A stretch of 64,000 nt of DNA from Sesamum alatum (Eukaryota; Streptophyta; Magnoliopsida; Lamiales; Pedaliaceae): the NCBI GenBank assembly GCA_034509735.1, contig JACGWO010000005.1, positions 35,246,479 through 35,310,478 on the forward strand. The letters run 5' to 3'. This document shows, in pieces, positions 1-11,023 of this stretch. How positions within the stretch are numbered: position 1 is the first letter of the stretch; each line of letters begins with the position of its first letter. Made by a program: the position numbers and the translations under genes. A model generated the notes under the pieces. The model saw only the letters and a program-made list of their open reading frames with translations. It was not told the origin of the DNA and searched no databases.

Positions 1-2138
1 TCCAATTAAATTATATTTTTATAATAATAGTCAATAAATAATTAGTTTATAATCATTTAGTGTCAATAAATTAAAAATCAACAACATGCAAATATAGTTA
101 AAGAAAACATATTGCATACACAGACATAATATAGCAAAATCAAACAATAGCCACTACAAGAAGAACGTTCAATAACAACAAAAAACAATCAACGACGAGC
201 TAATTCAGAAGTAAAATTTTCGTTGCTAAACCATTATTTAATACAAGAAATAAAATTGCTAAATTTAGCAATGAAAATTTACTTGCTAACAAATTTAGAA
301 CAAATTGTTTAAAATATATATTAAGTAGTGTAAATTAACAATGAGAATTTTACTTACTAATTAGTTCGACGCTGATTTCAGCAACAAATTTTTTCGTTGC
401 TATTAAGCTAATGTCTTGTAGTGAGCAAAGAGACACAATAAAACCTACGAATAAAAATTGATTAATTTTATTAAAATAAAATTTCTTCTAAAATGGAATA
501 ACGAATAAGTATCAAATTTAATTACAAATAAAAATTATCAATCAGATTAAATTAGAAGTGCTACTGAAAATTTTAAAAAGAGCTAACCAATTGATTTTAT
601 TTCAATATTAATAGGCTAAAAACACCATATCCCCCTCCCCCTGCACCCCCAAGACATTGATATTGAAGAAGAGTATAAATAGTAATATAATAAATAATTT
701 AATTTAAAACCTTATCTTATTGAGTAGTAAATTAACTAACATAATTGTAGGTCCTAACGAGACATATATAACTATTTTTATGCTTTAAAAGGTGCATAAA
801 AGTTGTAACATTTGGTCTCCTTCTATTATTATACACTTAACACTCTCATGATATTTTCTTTTGAATATCCAGAGGGAAAGGTGTTATGAAATCAAAATTG
901 CTACTTTGTAATATTTACGGGACTGAAAGTGAGAATCCCAAAATTAATGAACCAAATTAAAATGGAAAGAACCTAAGTTACAGACTGAAAAATGTTATTT
1001 CCACTTATGAAACTAAAAAAAATCAAATGGTGAGTAAACATTAACACAATAACAATTAAAAGTATAAAATTACAATAATTATATACTAACACATTAGTAC
1101 AATTACATTTTCATGTTAAGAGAATTAATAAATTTTAGAATAAAACTTAGTACAAAAAATAATAAATAAACAATGAGTTAGTTATGTTGAAATTAGAAAA
1201 AAAAAAGATGATAAATAAATAAGCCAATGAGATTAATATATTTTTCAGTAATAAATTTATAAAAATAATTTAAAATTTTAAAAAACATGAGTACTAAAGA
1301 GAATAAAAAATGATATATGAATAGGATATTATTAAATTGAAATTGCTTATGAAAATTCAACTATTGAGTGAATCTCTTAGCACTTGATTTTTTTAGTATT
1401 AGATAATTTTGAATGTTTTACTTTTACATCTATTGGTTTTTTATATAAAGGTGGAAAATAAAATTTTATACAATAATATTTCAAAATTTAGAAGCTAATA
1501 AAGCATGTAAATTATGTTTTGACAATATAAAAAAGCTGATACTGAAATATGATTAACATACATTATAGGATCTTACAATACAAATATTGGTACTATGGTC
1601 CAATTTGATTATAGTTTTATAACTATAGTCAATAAATAATTAGTTTGTAATAGTGTCAATAAAAGAAAACATATAACACACACATACAAAGTGTAACAAA
1701 TAATAAAACAAAATTAAACAACAAAATATAGGCATAATAAAACATACAAATAAAATTGACCAATTTATTTTATTAAATTGAAATTTCTTCTAATCCAAGA
1801 TAAGGAGCTTTGACTAATTATTTTTATTTTCATATCAATTGGTTTGATACATAATAATAAAATAATCATTAGTGAATATACGAAATACAAAATTTTAATT
1901 TTGGGGAATATTTTTTTATTCAATAGTACCAATTAAATTTAGAAAGTGAATTACAAATAATAGAATTGAATAGTTTCCTTATCAATTTAAATAATTATTA
2001 TCAATTTGTTTGAAAATATAATTGTATAATACTAATGTTTTAATGAAAAAAATATGAATATATCATGAACTTAACATAAATAATTATTTATTTCTAAAAA
2101 TATATTTGTACACGTGCATCGCACGTTATGCTTTCTAG
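1..2138 (+). mobile_element. Helitron-type element, 3' part (5' part outside window)
   Basis: The element ends in a short hairpin (CGTGC at 2113, loop ATC, GCACG at 2121), then about nine bases and CTAG followed by T, the standard Helitron 3' end. The body matches the second copy at 46,925-48,823 almost base for base, so position 1 corresponds to about 46,925 there. No Rep/helicase coding sequence is visible, so it is non-autonomous. A CACTA-type MITE is inserted at 152-423. Confidence 0.75.
152..423. mobile_element. CACTA-type MITE (family A), 272 bp, TSD AGC
   Basis: Begins CACTACAAGAAG and ends CTTGTAGTG. It is flanked by the 3-bp duplication AGC (149-151 and 424-426). The related Helitron at about 47,060 has the uninterrupted sequence CAATAGCGAAGAGACAC, so the empty site is present in the same window. 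Internally it carries inverted copies of a TTCGTTGCTAAT-like motif. No coding capacity. Confidence 0.85.
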
Positions 2139-2167
2139 TTTGTTTATATAAGTATATATATACAATA

Positions 2168-2450
2168 TATCTATATCGAGAGAGAGAGAGAGAGAGAGAG
2201 TTGGGGGTGGCGTGTGGGCTGGAGGCGGCGGGTGGGAGGGTTGCAGCGGGGGGACGGGGAGCAGGGGCGAGGGCTACGGGGGACGGGGAAAGGCGGCTGG
2301 TGGGGCCGCGGGCTGGGGCTGCGGGCGATGGGGAACGGCGGGTGGCTGGACGAGGGCTGGGCGCTGGGGCCGACGGGGGGCTGGCGGTTGGGGGCGGGCG
2401 TCGGCGGCTAGCAGCGGCGGCGGCGACAACCACTGCTGCTGCAATATATA
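2168..2450. repeat. GA microsatellite and G-rich island
   Basis: A (GA)n run (about 2178-2200) is followed by about 230 bp that are very G-rich on the plus strand, with many GGG and GGGG runs, set between pure AT-rich stretches with TATA repeats. Open frames through it encode only low-complexity Gly/Ala/Arg or Pro-rich strings and are not taken as genes. A C-rich block at 59,100-59,200 has similar AT-rich surroundings on the opposite strand, so both may belong to one repeat family. Confidence 0.5.
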
Positions 2451-2815
2451 TATGTTACAGTATAATATATATATATATATGTATATGTATATATAAATAT
2501 ACAAATAATATATATATGTATATAGTGAATAGTAATAATATATATAATATGATTAAATATGAACCATTCATTATATCTAATCTTAACCATTCATTTAGAT
2601 AGATTCATATTAACCGTTAGATCATAGTAAATTGAATCTAATAGTTCAAAATTTAAAATATAAAAAATAATTTATTATTAAATAATGATAAAAAAAAATC
2701 GTAGACGGAGCGTGTGTAATACGCCGTTAATTTCAAGGGGGTAAATTGCATCATTTTTAAAAATATAGAGAGTTTTTTGCACTTTGTTTTTTCACAAAGA
2801 GGTAAACTGCACTTT

Positions 2816-3060
2816 TCCAATAACAACAGTGAACAGGTTCACATGAACAGAATAAGCTCCACATCATGAATGCGAACTCAACTTTATTAAGGAAGTAATT
2901 GTAAAAAAAAAAAAAAAAAAACAAAACAAAAAAAACCTTAATTAAGTCATGAACTATAATAAATAAAAGAGGGGTATTAGGATCCTGAGGATTATGTTCA
3001 CATGAAATGTCAACGCATAGAACAGTGTAACACGACACACAAGAGGGGTATTAGATCCTG
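2816..3060 (+). repeat. Orphan copy of NLR upstream flank
   Basis: Stretches such as GGATCCTGAGGATTATGTTC and the following CATGAAATGTCAACGCATAG recur at about 27,537-27,580 just upstream of the truncated NLR. Another part, around ACAGAATAAGCTCCACATCATGAATGC, recurs at about 10,806 upstream of the first NLR. No coding sequence follows. I infer a relic of a further NLR duplication whose gene body is gone. Confidence 0.55.
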
Positions 3061-5220
3061 AGGTATCTTCTTTTTATAATTTTTTTTTAATTTTTCTGAT
3101 TTCACAAGGGGTAAAACCTTAAGTAGCAATATTATCTTATATCGATTGAAAATTTCAACTACTTTTTATTTCATCAATCTATGAAAAAGTATGCTAGAAG
3201 TTTACTTAATTATCAAAAAGTCATTCTTCTCTACTACTAATCTAGGTGGACGACTTAGTTTTTCAAATGTTGTTTTGATTTTATGATAATATTACTATTA
3301 GTGATTTTTTTTTTCTTTTTGTTGTTTCTTTTTATAATTATATATTTAACTACGTCTACTTTTTTTTTTATAGATTTTTTCTTAACAATATAAAAATAAT
3401 TATAACTTAATTTACAAAAAAATGCTATTCAACTCAAAGTAAAAAAGAACTTAAACCAATATGTAGTAATCAAGATGCCCAAAAGAGTCTAAATTCTTAA
3501 TTTAGTTTCATCTGACTCCCTTATTTATCCTTTATTAATCTTCTATTTATTCATATAAGTACTTGAAAATATTTATTTTTGTCAATTATTTTCTCACTTT
3601 TAATTAATCCAATATTGTTTTTCTTGTCTGCATTTTGTTATTTTCGTGGGATTTTCTTTTCCCATATGTTACTGATTGTGACTTTAATAACTAATTGTTA
3701 TTTCTTATTAAGAATAGTCCTTATGAAAAAGTATAAATGTATTTTCACAATAGGAACAAACATTGTCTGGATTCACACTTTAATTATAGTATAATATAAT
3801 GCAATAGAATATAATAAAATAGTATATGTTTTGTTATTTATTGAATTTTAGCTTAATATTTACATATACAGTTCATTTAGATTTTTAACTTCAAATATTA
3901 TCATGAATATTAATTTTTTAAAATATTTAAAGTCTATTCTGACAATTTAACTGAATTGAAATAATATTTAACCTTTTATTTTGTTTGTAATTCTTGTAGC
4001 TGGTTGAATGTTGGTTAAATGCATCAGGACCGTTAATTTTGTTTCTCTTTTTCTTTTACTACACATTACTAAGTAATTCAGACACACACACATCTTTATA
4101 TATATATATATATATATAGATTTTCATATTATTGTACTATATATATTACTATGACCAATAATATTATTATTCTCACCTATAAGTCATACTTCTCTATATT
4201 TAAAATAATACTCCAGTAAAAGTACCTATATACATGCATCTTTAGGAATATTTCATACTATTTAAATTTTGTAATAAACTAAAGTATCCCTTGTTAAATT
4301 ATAAATAACAATCATAAAAGTACAATAAAAAATATAAATATTTCTATCACTCCAAGTTCTAGCAGTTCAAGAAGCTACACTAAAAGCAAGACACATTCCG
4401 TGGATAACAAAAATGATATCTTCTATAGTTATAAACTTATGTCAGTAATTTCTATCACACTTGTTAGAATTTGCAATTATTATGATTGTCTATATTTGTT
4501 TTAGTAAATTTTTATGATTGTTACTAAAATTTAACAAGTAGTAGTTTAGTCATCACAAATAATTAAAAATACAAAGAAAGAAATCATTATTATTTCCAAA
4601 GTACTGCACTACTGCGCATATACATAGTTTAATTATGCCTGTTTCTTTATTAATTAAGTGTAAATAAATATTAGAAAATTAATAAAATCAACTAAAATAA
4701 AAGAGTAATAGGTATGACTGGTCAATTGTTCATTTAAATTTAATACATGTCAAGTTGATAATTCTTATATCTATGGCAATAACTTGTTGAATGGCCTACT
4801 AAATAATTATTTTTATGATATCTTATTACAATCTTATTAGTAACTGTATTAATAAAATTGTAACATGTAATATAAAAAAATTAGATCTTTTAAACCATTC
4901 ACACTTTTTATGATAGTATAAACAATGTTTGCCAATGGTTCCGTCACCTTTTTTCTTTGATTTTTCATTTTTCTTTTTAACCTATGTTACTTTCAAAATG
5001 TTTGCTTTACATGACAATTCAGTTAATTGATTTTCATTTGTCATCTAACATATCTTAATATGTCAAGTGATCTAATTAATTCTCATTTATACGTGTAATG
5101 TGAAAAGTAACTAATAGAAGTTAATAAGTATATTATTTTAGTTTTTTATCCTTAAAATATTAATATAACAGGGTTTATTTAATCCAATAAAAAAGAAACT
5201 TTTTTATGATTCTTACTTTT
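3061..5220. other. AT-rich intergenic DNA, no gene seen
   Basis: Very AT-rich with many stops in all frames. It contains a short TA microsatellite near 4,097-4,118. No conserved protein, RNA gene or clear mobile-element end was recognised. Confidence 0.6.
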
Positions 5221-5290
5221 ATAGATATATATATAGATAGATAGATATAGACATAGAAATAGATAGATATAGATATATAGATATAGATAA
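5221..5290. repeat. GATA/TAGATA microsatellite
   Basis: Imperfect run of TAGATA and TAGA units. Similar GATA/TATC tracts border Helitron 5' ends elsewhere in the window (21,155-21,253; 22,092-22,128; 45,850-45,881), but no Helitron terminus is obvious here. Confidence 0.8.
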
Positions 5291-5384
5291 TGAGTGGGAC
5301 ATTAATTCATATAAAAAATTTATCAAAAAAATAAAGAAACCTATTAGAATAGATTAAAGGCCGAAAAGTTTTAGGGTTTAGCAA

Positions 5385-7383
5385 CGAAATTAGAGACCGA
5401 ATTAAAGAAAAAAACTTGGCTCTTAGACGGTGATGCGAGCAAAATATGTAGTGTTCGATCCAATTGTAGTGAAAAATAGTGAATAAATGCTAGAAGATAA
5501 AAACGTGTAAATGATGACAAGAAGAGTGTTATTGCTCGATTTTTGTGTATGAGAGAGAGATGAATATTGAATCAAAGCTCTACATACGAAATTACAAATG
5601 TTCCTTTAAGCTAATTTTTGTAGTACGTAGACTCAAAGTGTAAAAACATCCTTTCTCCCGCTAGGGGATCTCTTTATTTATAGGCAATCATAAGTTGGTT
5701 GGACAAGATTACGAGTTTGTGGAGCATGAACTCAAAATTGTTGGATGATGCCACTATAAAAAATATGACATTTAACCATGGCTAATTGTCATGGTTAATA
5801 CTAAATAATCATAGTGAATAGTCATTGACCACGGCTACGCAACGGTTGTTGGCCGTGGTTTTTGTGAGGGTCGCGAAAATATTTTCCATGGCTAAAAATC
5901 ATGGCGAATATTTTTATTACGGCTAAAAGCCGTGGTAAATAAGTTTTTCATGGTGAAAAAGGTAGTTTTTGCATCGATTTTTATTTAACCGTAGTTAATA
6001 ATAGTTATTTACCACGGTTTTTAGCCATGGTCATTAAAAATGTAGCTAATATTAATTTTTTTTCTAATGTGCTGAATCCCCCTCAAAGTTGGTGGAGAGT
6101 CCCTAGCCGTTGGATCCACGATTCTCAAGGGGCAGATGGAGGATCCCCCTCAGTTTCAGGGGCCAGTTGGATCGCCCTCAATTGGGTCCCCTTGTGTCAC
6201 GGGCGGACTCTTTTGTTGCAGCGGAATATTTCTTTTGCCCGTGATGCCTCTCAGGTTGCTCACAACCTTCGACCGGCCTTCCTCCATTCGAGTCCTCTCG
6301 GTCTCCCGACCATGTGTCTTCGACACCTGCAGCTTACTAGCGCGACATCCGAACGCATCCCTGTGCGGCGCCTTGCGCCCAAGCACTCGCCTATCCGGAA
6401 TGCCCATGTTCGCAGAGGGTCGCGGCTCTCGCGCCTTGCGCGCCTTCATGTCCGGCCCCAACTAGCTAGCTTGCCATCATGTATCTCGCCCACAGTCTCG
6501 GGCCCTGCCGATACTTCTCGCAATGGCTCGGAGTATCTTCGCCCCGTCCCGGCACTATGGGCCAACTTACGCCCACAACGCCCATCGCACGCACAACAAT
6601 CACTCGGTGCATTACCGGCGCATGTCTTCGCCATGCCCGTATCGCATGCCTCGCCGAGTAGGGCAGCATCATCCGTCCTTGGCCCAACTCTTATGCCAAC
6701 ATCTCGCATCAGTCCCGCACGGCATGCCCAACATGCCTCCTTGCCTTTCGGCGTGGCCTCATAACTTGCCCACAGCGCGGCGTCGCCCCACGACCGCGTA
6801 TCTTGGCCAACAGATCGTCGTGCATGGCTAGAACCCAATAGCTCATGACACGAGTAGCTCACGAGGTCTTTCAATGCTCCGCCTTGATCGCTCATTCCGA
6901 GAGGTATTGCCTATGCCTTCCCGCAGCCCGCGGGGCATCCTCGCAATCACACAAAGCCTCTCGGCGCGTTGCTTGCCCAACGTGTGCCATCCTGGCCCCA
7001 CGCCGCCCGTTCAGTTCCCATACCGACCGGGGTTTTTAGCCCTCCCTTCGAGGTGTCTAAAGCTGGCCCTTGAGGCCCCCATCATGCCCCAAGGGAATCG
7101 CCCATTTAGTGCCTCGCTGCATGGGGGGGAGTGGCTGGAGCTCACCACTGTTGTCCCCCTTATAATAGGCTTAAAAATAATTTCCCTTGTTCTGCCAGTA
7201 GATATTCAAAGTCCTTAAAATGGCCGAGGAGCGCACCTTTTTCACAACTCCCTCGTCCGACGTCCGAATCGCGTACCGCTTGAACCATTGTACTCCCACG
7301 TGCCGGGCCGACGTCCCCTTATCGCCCGCACGTCCTCCGCTAGTCACAGCCGACACTCCTAGTTAAAGGACGGCCTGTGACAC
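5385..7383 (-). mobile_element. LTR-like block, probably retrotransposon LTR remnant
   Basis: With the MITE at 5752-6069 removed, 5,385-5,751 joins directly to the GC-rich 6,070-7,383. On the minus strand there is a start reading TGTCACAGGCCGTCC at 7,383 and a TATA-like CTATTATAAG near 7,165. A second TATA-like motif (CTATAAATAAAG) lies near 5,675, followed by a CT-rich leader. The 6.07-7.38 kb part is far more GC-rich than its surroundings and holds overlapping long open frames in several frames, which is a base-composition effect. No gag or pol domain was recognised. I infer a solo or degraded LTR. No clean 5-bp target duplication was found, so boundaries and class are uncertain. Confidence 0.4.
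5752..6069. mobile_element. CACTA-type MITE (family B), 318 bp, TSD TGC
   Basis: Begins CACTATAAAAAATATGAC, ends TTTTTTTTCTAATG, and is flanked by TGC at 5749-5751 and 6070-6072. The interior is built of degenerate inverted copies of CCATGGCTAA / CCGTGGTTAA motifs. It is the inverted counterpart of the copy at 8446-8767, sharing nearly its whole length. Confidence 0.75.
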
Positions 7384-7861
7384 CTTGGTAGGCACTTTGA
7401 GCCTTCCATTTACAGATAAAAAAGTAATTGTATTTACCGACAGAATCAGAGACAGATTATTCGACAAATAAGGTTTTATTTATGACAGAATTAGCAAGAA
7501 ATTTTCGTCTCTAAAATATAACCACTAGGTCTTCAACTACAAAGTGTTGCGATGGATTTTCTGTCGCTTTTTTATTTTTAGGTGCGGAATCATAGATTGC
7601 AGAGCGGGAAATTCCTGTATTGTCAAATCATTATAACATAATTTTTAAGTTAGTCGAGTTTGCGTTGCTCACCACGAGATATCAATTTCTTTTTCAAAGT
7701 CAGCCGATTTTAATGTCTAATTATCCATTTTGCCAGCATTGACGAAACCCCCAATTTTTCAGAGTATTTTGTCAACATTTGCAACCAGATTTTGAATTAT
7801 CCGTGAAAAATTCCTGAAGAAACCCTAAATTGAACTAAATTCGATTAGAGAATTATATTAA

Positions 7862-8287
7862 CGGTAAATTATAGCTACATCTCTTGAGGTTTTACATAAT
7901 TATAAATACTCTCTCATTGTTTGAAAAATTACAAATACTCCCCTCGAATGTATAAAAAGTACTACTTTACCTTTGCTGATTTTTTTTATTTTTTAAAAAA
8001 GTACTAAAAAATATAAAAAATCTGACTGTGGATAAAATAAATAATCTATAGAGAGTATTAATCCATAAAAATATTTTAAGAAATTTTAAAAAATATATAA
8101 ATTATTACTTATAATCCAAAAGGGCATTTTGGGTAACTCATTACAAAAATTGGATGGAAACTTAACGGAATAGGCTTGTTATCAGACAGATGTTAAAGCC
8201 AAGGGTATTTGTAATTTTTCAAACAATGAGAAGACATTTGTAATTATGTCAAACCTCAAGGGAGGTGATTGTAGTTTAATTACCCTT
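7862..8287. mobile_element. Inverted-repeat (fold-back) MITE
   Basis: The left arm, with TCTTGAGGTTTTACATAATT and then CATTGTTTGAAAAATTACAA, is answered on the right by CTTGTAATTTTTCAAACAATGAG-like sequence and a reverse copy of the gene-free left end. Related elements occur at 48,841-49,246 and 49,836-50,085. No coding sequence. The target duplication was not resolved. Confidence 0.6.
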
Positions 8288-8338
8288 AAATTAAATTGGG
8301 TTACTAATATGATTGGGAAGTTCAAAATTAACATAAGA

Positions 8339-8914
8339 CTAGTCGACGTGGCACGTTGTCCCTACGTGTATATAATAAATAATATTTTACGTTTTAAAAT
8401 ATTATAAATAAAAAAATACATATAAACCAACATATCACATTTCAATACTAGACAAAAAAAAAAGATTGACTATTAGCTATATTTTTAATAACTATGGCCA
8501 AAAACCATGATAAATAACTATTATTAATTACGGTTAAATAAAAATCGATGGAAAAACTAGCTTTTCCACCATGAAAAACCTTTTTGCCACGGCTAAGAGC
8601 CGTGGTAAAAACATTCGCTATGGCTTTTAGCCATGAAAAATATTTTAGTCATCCTCGCAAAAGACAGCTAACAACCGTTGTGTAGCCGTGATCAATAACT
8701 ATTTGCTACGGCTATTTAGATTAACAATGTCAATCAGTCATGGTTAAATGTTATATTTCTTGTAGTGCAAAAAGAAATAAAGAAAAAAAAATTAATTAAT
8801 TAATAAAAGAAACCAACTTAGGGGTATTATTGACAAAACAAAAAGTTGGTGTCACTGTGTAAGTAATCGCTCTTTGTGAATAAAAATGGAATTTTTTTTT
8901 TAAATTAGTATAGA
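8339..8914 (-). mobile_element. Small Helitron-type element, minus strand
   Basis: Read on the minus strand it starts TCTATACTAATTTA at 8914 after an A and ends in a hairpin (ACGTG-G-CACGT, 8346-8356) followed by CTAG at 8342-8339 and T. It resembles the small elements at 57.7-58.8 kb (shared ACGCTTTAAAATATAT and TAAACCAACACATCACAT-type motifs). A family-B MITE sits inside it at 8446-8767. Confidence 0.65.
8446..8767. mobile_element. CACTA-type MITE (family B), 322 bp, TSD CAA
   Basis: Left end TACTAGACAAAAAA, right end TTTCTTGTAGTG, flanked by CAA at 8443-8445 and 8768-8770. Inverted relative to the copy at 5752-6069. Related small Helitrons lack this insert, which supports the boundaries. 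Confidence 0.7.
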
Positions 8915-8944
8915 TAAGATTGTTAACGGATTAAAATATATATT

Positions 8945-9209
8945 ATGTTTTTTAACATAATTTTTTACGCTTTAAAATATAATATAAATAAGAGTAAAAT
9001 ATATAAACTAACACATCATATTAGAAAAAGAAAAGAAAGAATGAAAAAACAAACTAATTTGACAATTAATATAAAAATTGAAAAGTTAAATAAAATAGTT
9101 ATTATATCAGTTGAGGGTTATTTTTTATATTACAAAAAAATAGTACGACGATGCCATTAATCATTATTTGTGAGTAAAAAAAAAATTCTTTTATATAATA
9201 GTATAAATA
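8945..9209 (-). mobile_element. Degenerate small Helitron-type element
   Basis: Contains the family signature ACGCTTTAAAATATAATATAA near 8,968 and, at the right, the reverse complement of TATACTATTATATAAAAG at about 9,209, matching the 5' ends of the 57.7-58.8 kb elements. The 3' end is not clean. Confidence 0.4.
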
Positions 9210-9290
9210 TATTCCCTGAACATAGTACGACGATGTCATTAATCATTATTTGTGAGTAAAAAAAAATTCTTTTGTTGTATTATATGATGT

Positions 9291-9371
9291 AGATCAGCAA
9301 CGGGCATTTTATTTGTTAATAAGCTCGACGTCAATTTTCTTTCGTTGCTAATGAGCAGTTTTCTTGTAGTG
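9291..9371. mobile_element. CACTA-type MITE (family A), right-end fragment
   Basis: Ends TTTTCTTGTAGTG and shares the AATTTTCTTTCGTTGCTAAT-type inner motif with the full copy at 152-423. The left end is missing. Confidence 0.5.
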
Positions 9372-9983
9372 GGTCTGTATAAGATGAAATTTGCAATGGG
9401 AACTTTTACTACCTTAATTAATATATTTAACCGATACCATAAATTGCATTTAACCTTTTTTTTTTTTTTAAGTGTCAAAAGCCATCAATGTTAATGATCA
9501 CATAATCACGATAAGATTCCTATTGTTCATAAATTTTAAATTGATCAATAAAATTGTTAATGTTCTCGTGTCTATCGCCAATGCTTCTACTTTTTACATT
9601 GTAAACACGCTTATAATAGAGAAATTGTTGGGATATGTCATGGAAAAGGGGAAAAGGTAATTTGTTACAAAAATATATGTACAATTAAAAATATTAAAAT
9701 ATTTACTCTAATGTTTTTTCATAATACATGGGACAAAAGAAAATTAATAAAAACTATTTTCTTATAAATTAAAAACCAACGGTAGTGATTGTAATCCATA
9801 CAAATTAAAATTAAATAAAAATATAGAAAAAAACAAACTAGATAGTGCTTAAAATTAGTAGAAAAATGGGAGCAAAAAACTTAGCATATCCATCATGACA
9901 AATTTGTCGTGATAAATATTTTAGCCACATTTGTAAAAATCATGGTCAACAAAAATTATGTGATCGTTTGTTGGTCGCAAGCA

Positions 9984-10170
9984 CACTACAAGAAAATAGT
10001 TCAATAACAATGAAAAAAATTTAGCGTAGAGCTAATTAGAAAATAATTTTTTATTGCTAATCTATATTATTTAATACAATAAATTTACTTTTTAAGGAAT
10101 TTAATAATGAAAATTTAATTACTAACAAATTTAGCAACGAATTGTTTAAATATATATTAAATAATGTAGG
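9984..10170. mobile_element. CACTA-type MITE (family A), left-end fragment
   Basis: Starts CACTACAAGAAAATAGTTC and follows the family-A sequence as far as AAATATATATTAAATAATG, after which it stops. The right half is missing. Confidence 0.6.
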
Positions 10171-10267
10171 CAATTAGGCAGTCAAACTAAGGTATGAAGT
10201 TTATCGAGGCTAAATTTTATTTTCAGAGCATGTTGGGTTTGATTAAAAGTATGTAATATAACTATTG

Positions 10268-10706
10268 AGCTTTTATCAGGAGAATTATGATTTTGGTCCT
10301 CATATATACCTGACCACTTATTTAATTTTTGGTCCTCATACTATTGCCCTTGACAATTTTAGTCCTTAAAACTTACCATTTTTTTAACATTTTTCGTCTT
10401 TGCCATTAGTTTGGGGGTTAAAATAGAAGGAGGTTAGAGTTGGATGAGAAAAAACAGCCCTTTCTCGCCTATTTTTTGGCTTTTTCATTATACCCCTTCA
10501 AGAAATCATTTTCAATCATTTTTCGTTAAGTAGAAGCTTTAGTTGAGAAAGATTTAAAGAAAAAAAATGAGCTTTCATGCAAATCGGCCAGAAAAGGACT
10601 AAATTGTCACAATTTTTAAAGTTATAGAATCAAAATGCAAATTTTAATTTGAATAGGACCAAAATTACTAATCCCTAATTTATCGGACTAAAATTACATT
10701 TTTCCC
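10268..10706. repeat. Inverted-repeat element with TTTTGGTCC arms
   Basis: The left arm has repeated ATTTTGGTCCTCAT units and the right arm has their reverse complements (GGACCAAAATTAC, GGACTAAAATTACA). This is a common non-coding arrangement. Similar stretches are at 21,385-21,630 and 41,826-42,290. The gene-free 10,171-10,267 beside it shows nothing else. Confidence 0.5.
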
Positions 10707-10725
10707 TGTCATAATTGCAGAGGAG

Positions 10726-11023
10726 TCGGATGCATCAGAGAATAGGGTTTCTCATCTCAAATATCATCTTGTATAGCTGTATTAAGAAAGCAAATACAAT
10801 TCACAACAGAATAAGCTCACATGATGAATGCCAAGTTATTTTTTATTAAGAAATTCACAAACTATATATATATATATATAATAAATAAAAGATCTTACAT
10901 GTTTTTATTTATGATTTATATTTGTAGATGAAGCTTAGACAGGCTGTTGATCAAGCTAAGTTGTGACAGTTCCACACGAATTTACTTCCTGTCAGAGGTT
11001 ATTGTGAGGAGAAATCAGGTCAC
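10726..11023 (+). promoter_or_regulatory. Shared 5' flank and leader of NLR copies
   Basis: Pieces here recur upstream of the other two NLR copies: ATCTCAAATATCATCTTGT (also near 27,330), and the leader GACAGTTCC...TTCCTGTGAGAG...GAGGAGAAATCAGG directly before the ATG (also before 27,735 and 32,611). This shows that the duplication units included upstream DNA and fixes the start codon as ATGGCTTACAACCTTGAATC in all copies. No single core promoter can be assigned. Confidence 0.5.

Noticed and set aside
2071..2602. Overlapping open frames of 60-160 codons on both strands around the G-rich island
   Set aside because: They encode only low-complexity Gly/Ala/Arg, Pro-rich or Tyr/Ile strings that follow from base composition.
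4097..4118. TA runs here and at 10,864-10,880, 29,982-30,002 and 62,600-62,614
   Set aside because: Ordinary microsatellites; several may look like TATA boxes but have no gene downstream.
6027..7218. Frames of up to 245 codons in the GC-rich block
   Set aside because: Several long frames overlap on both strands, start inside a MITE, and show no known domain; GC-rich DNA has few stops by chance.
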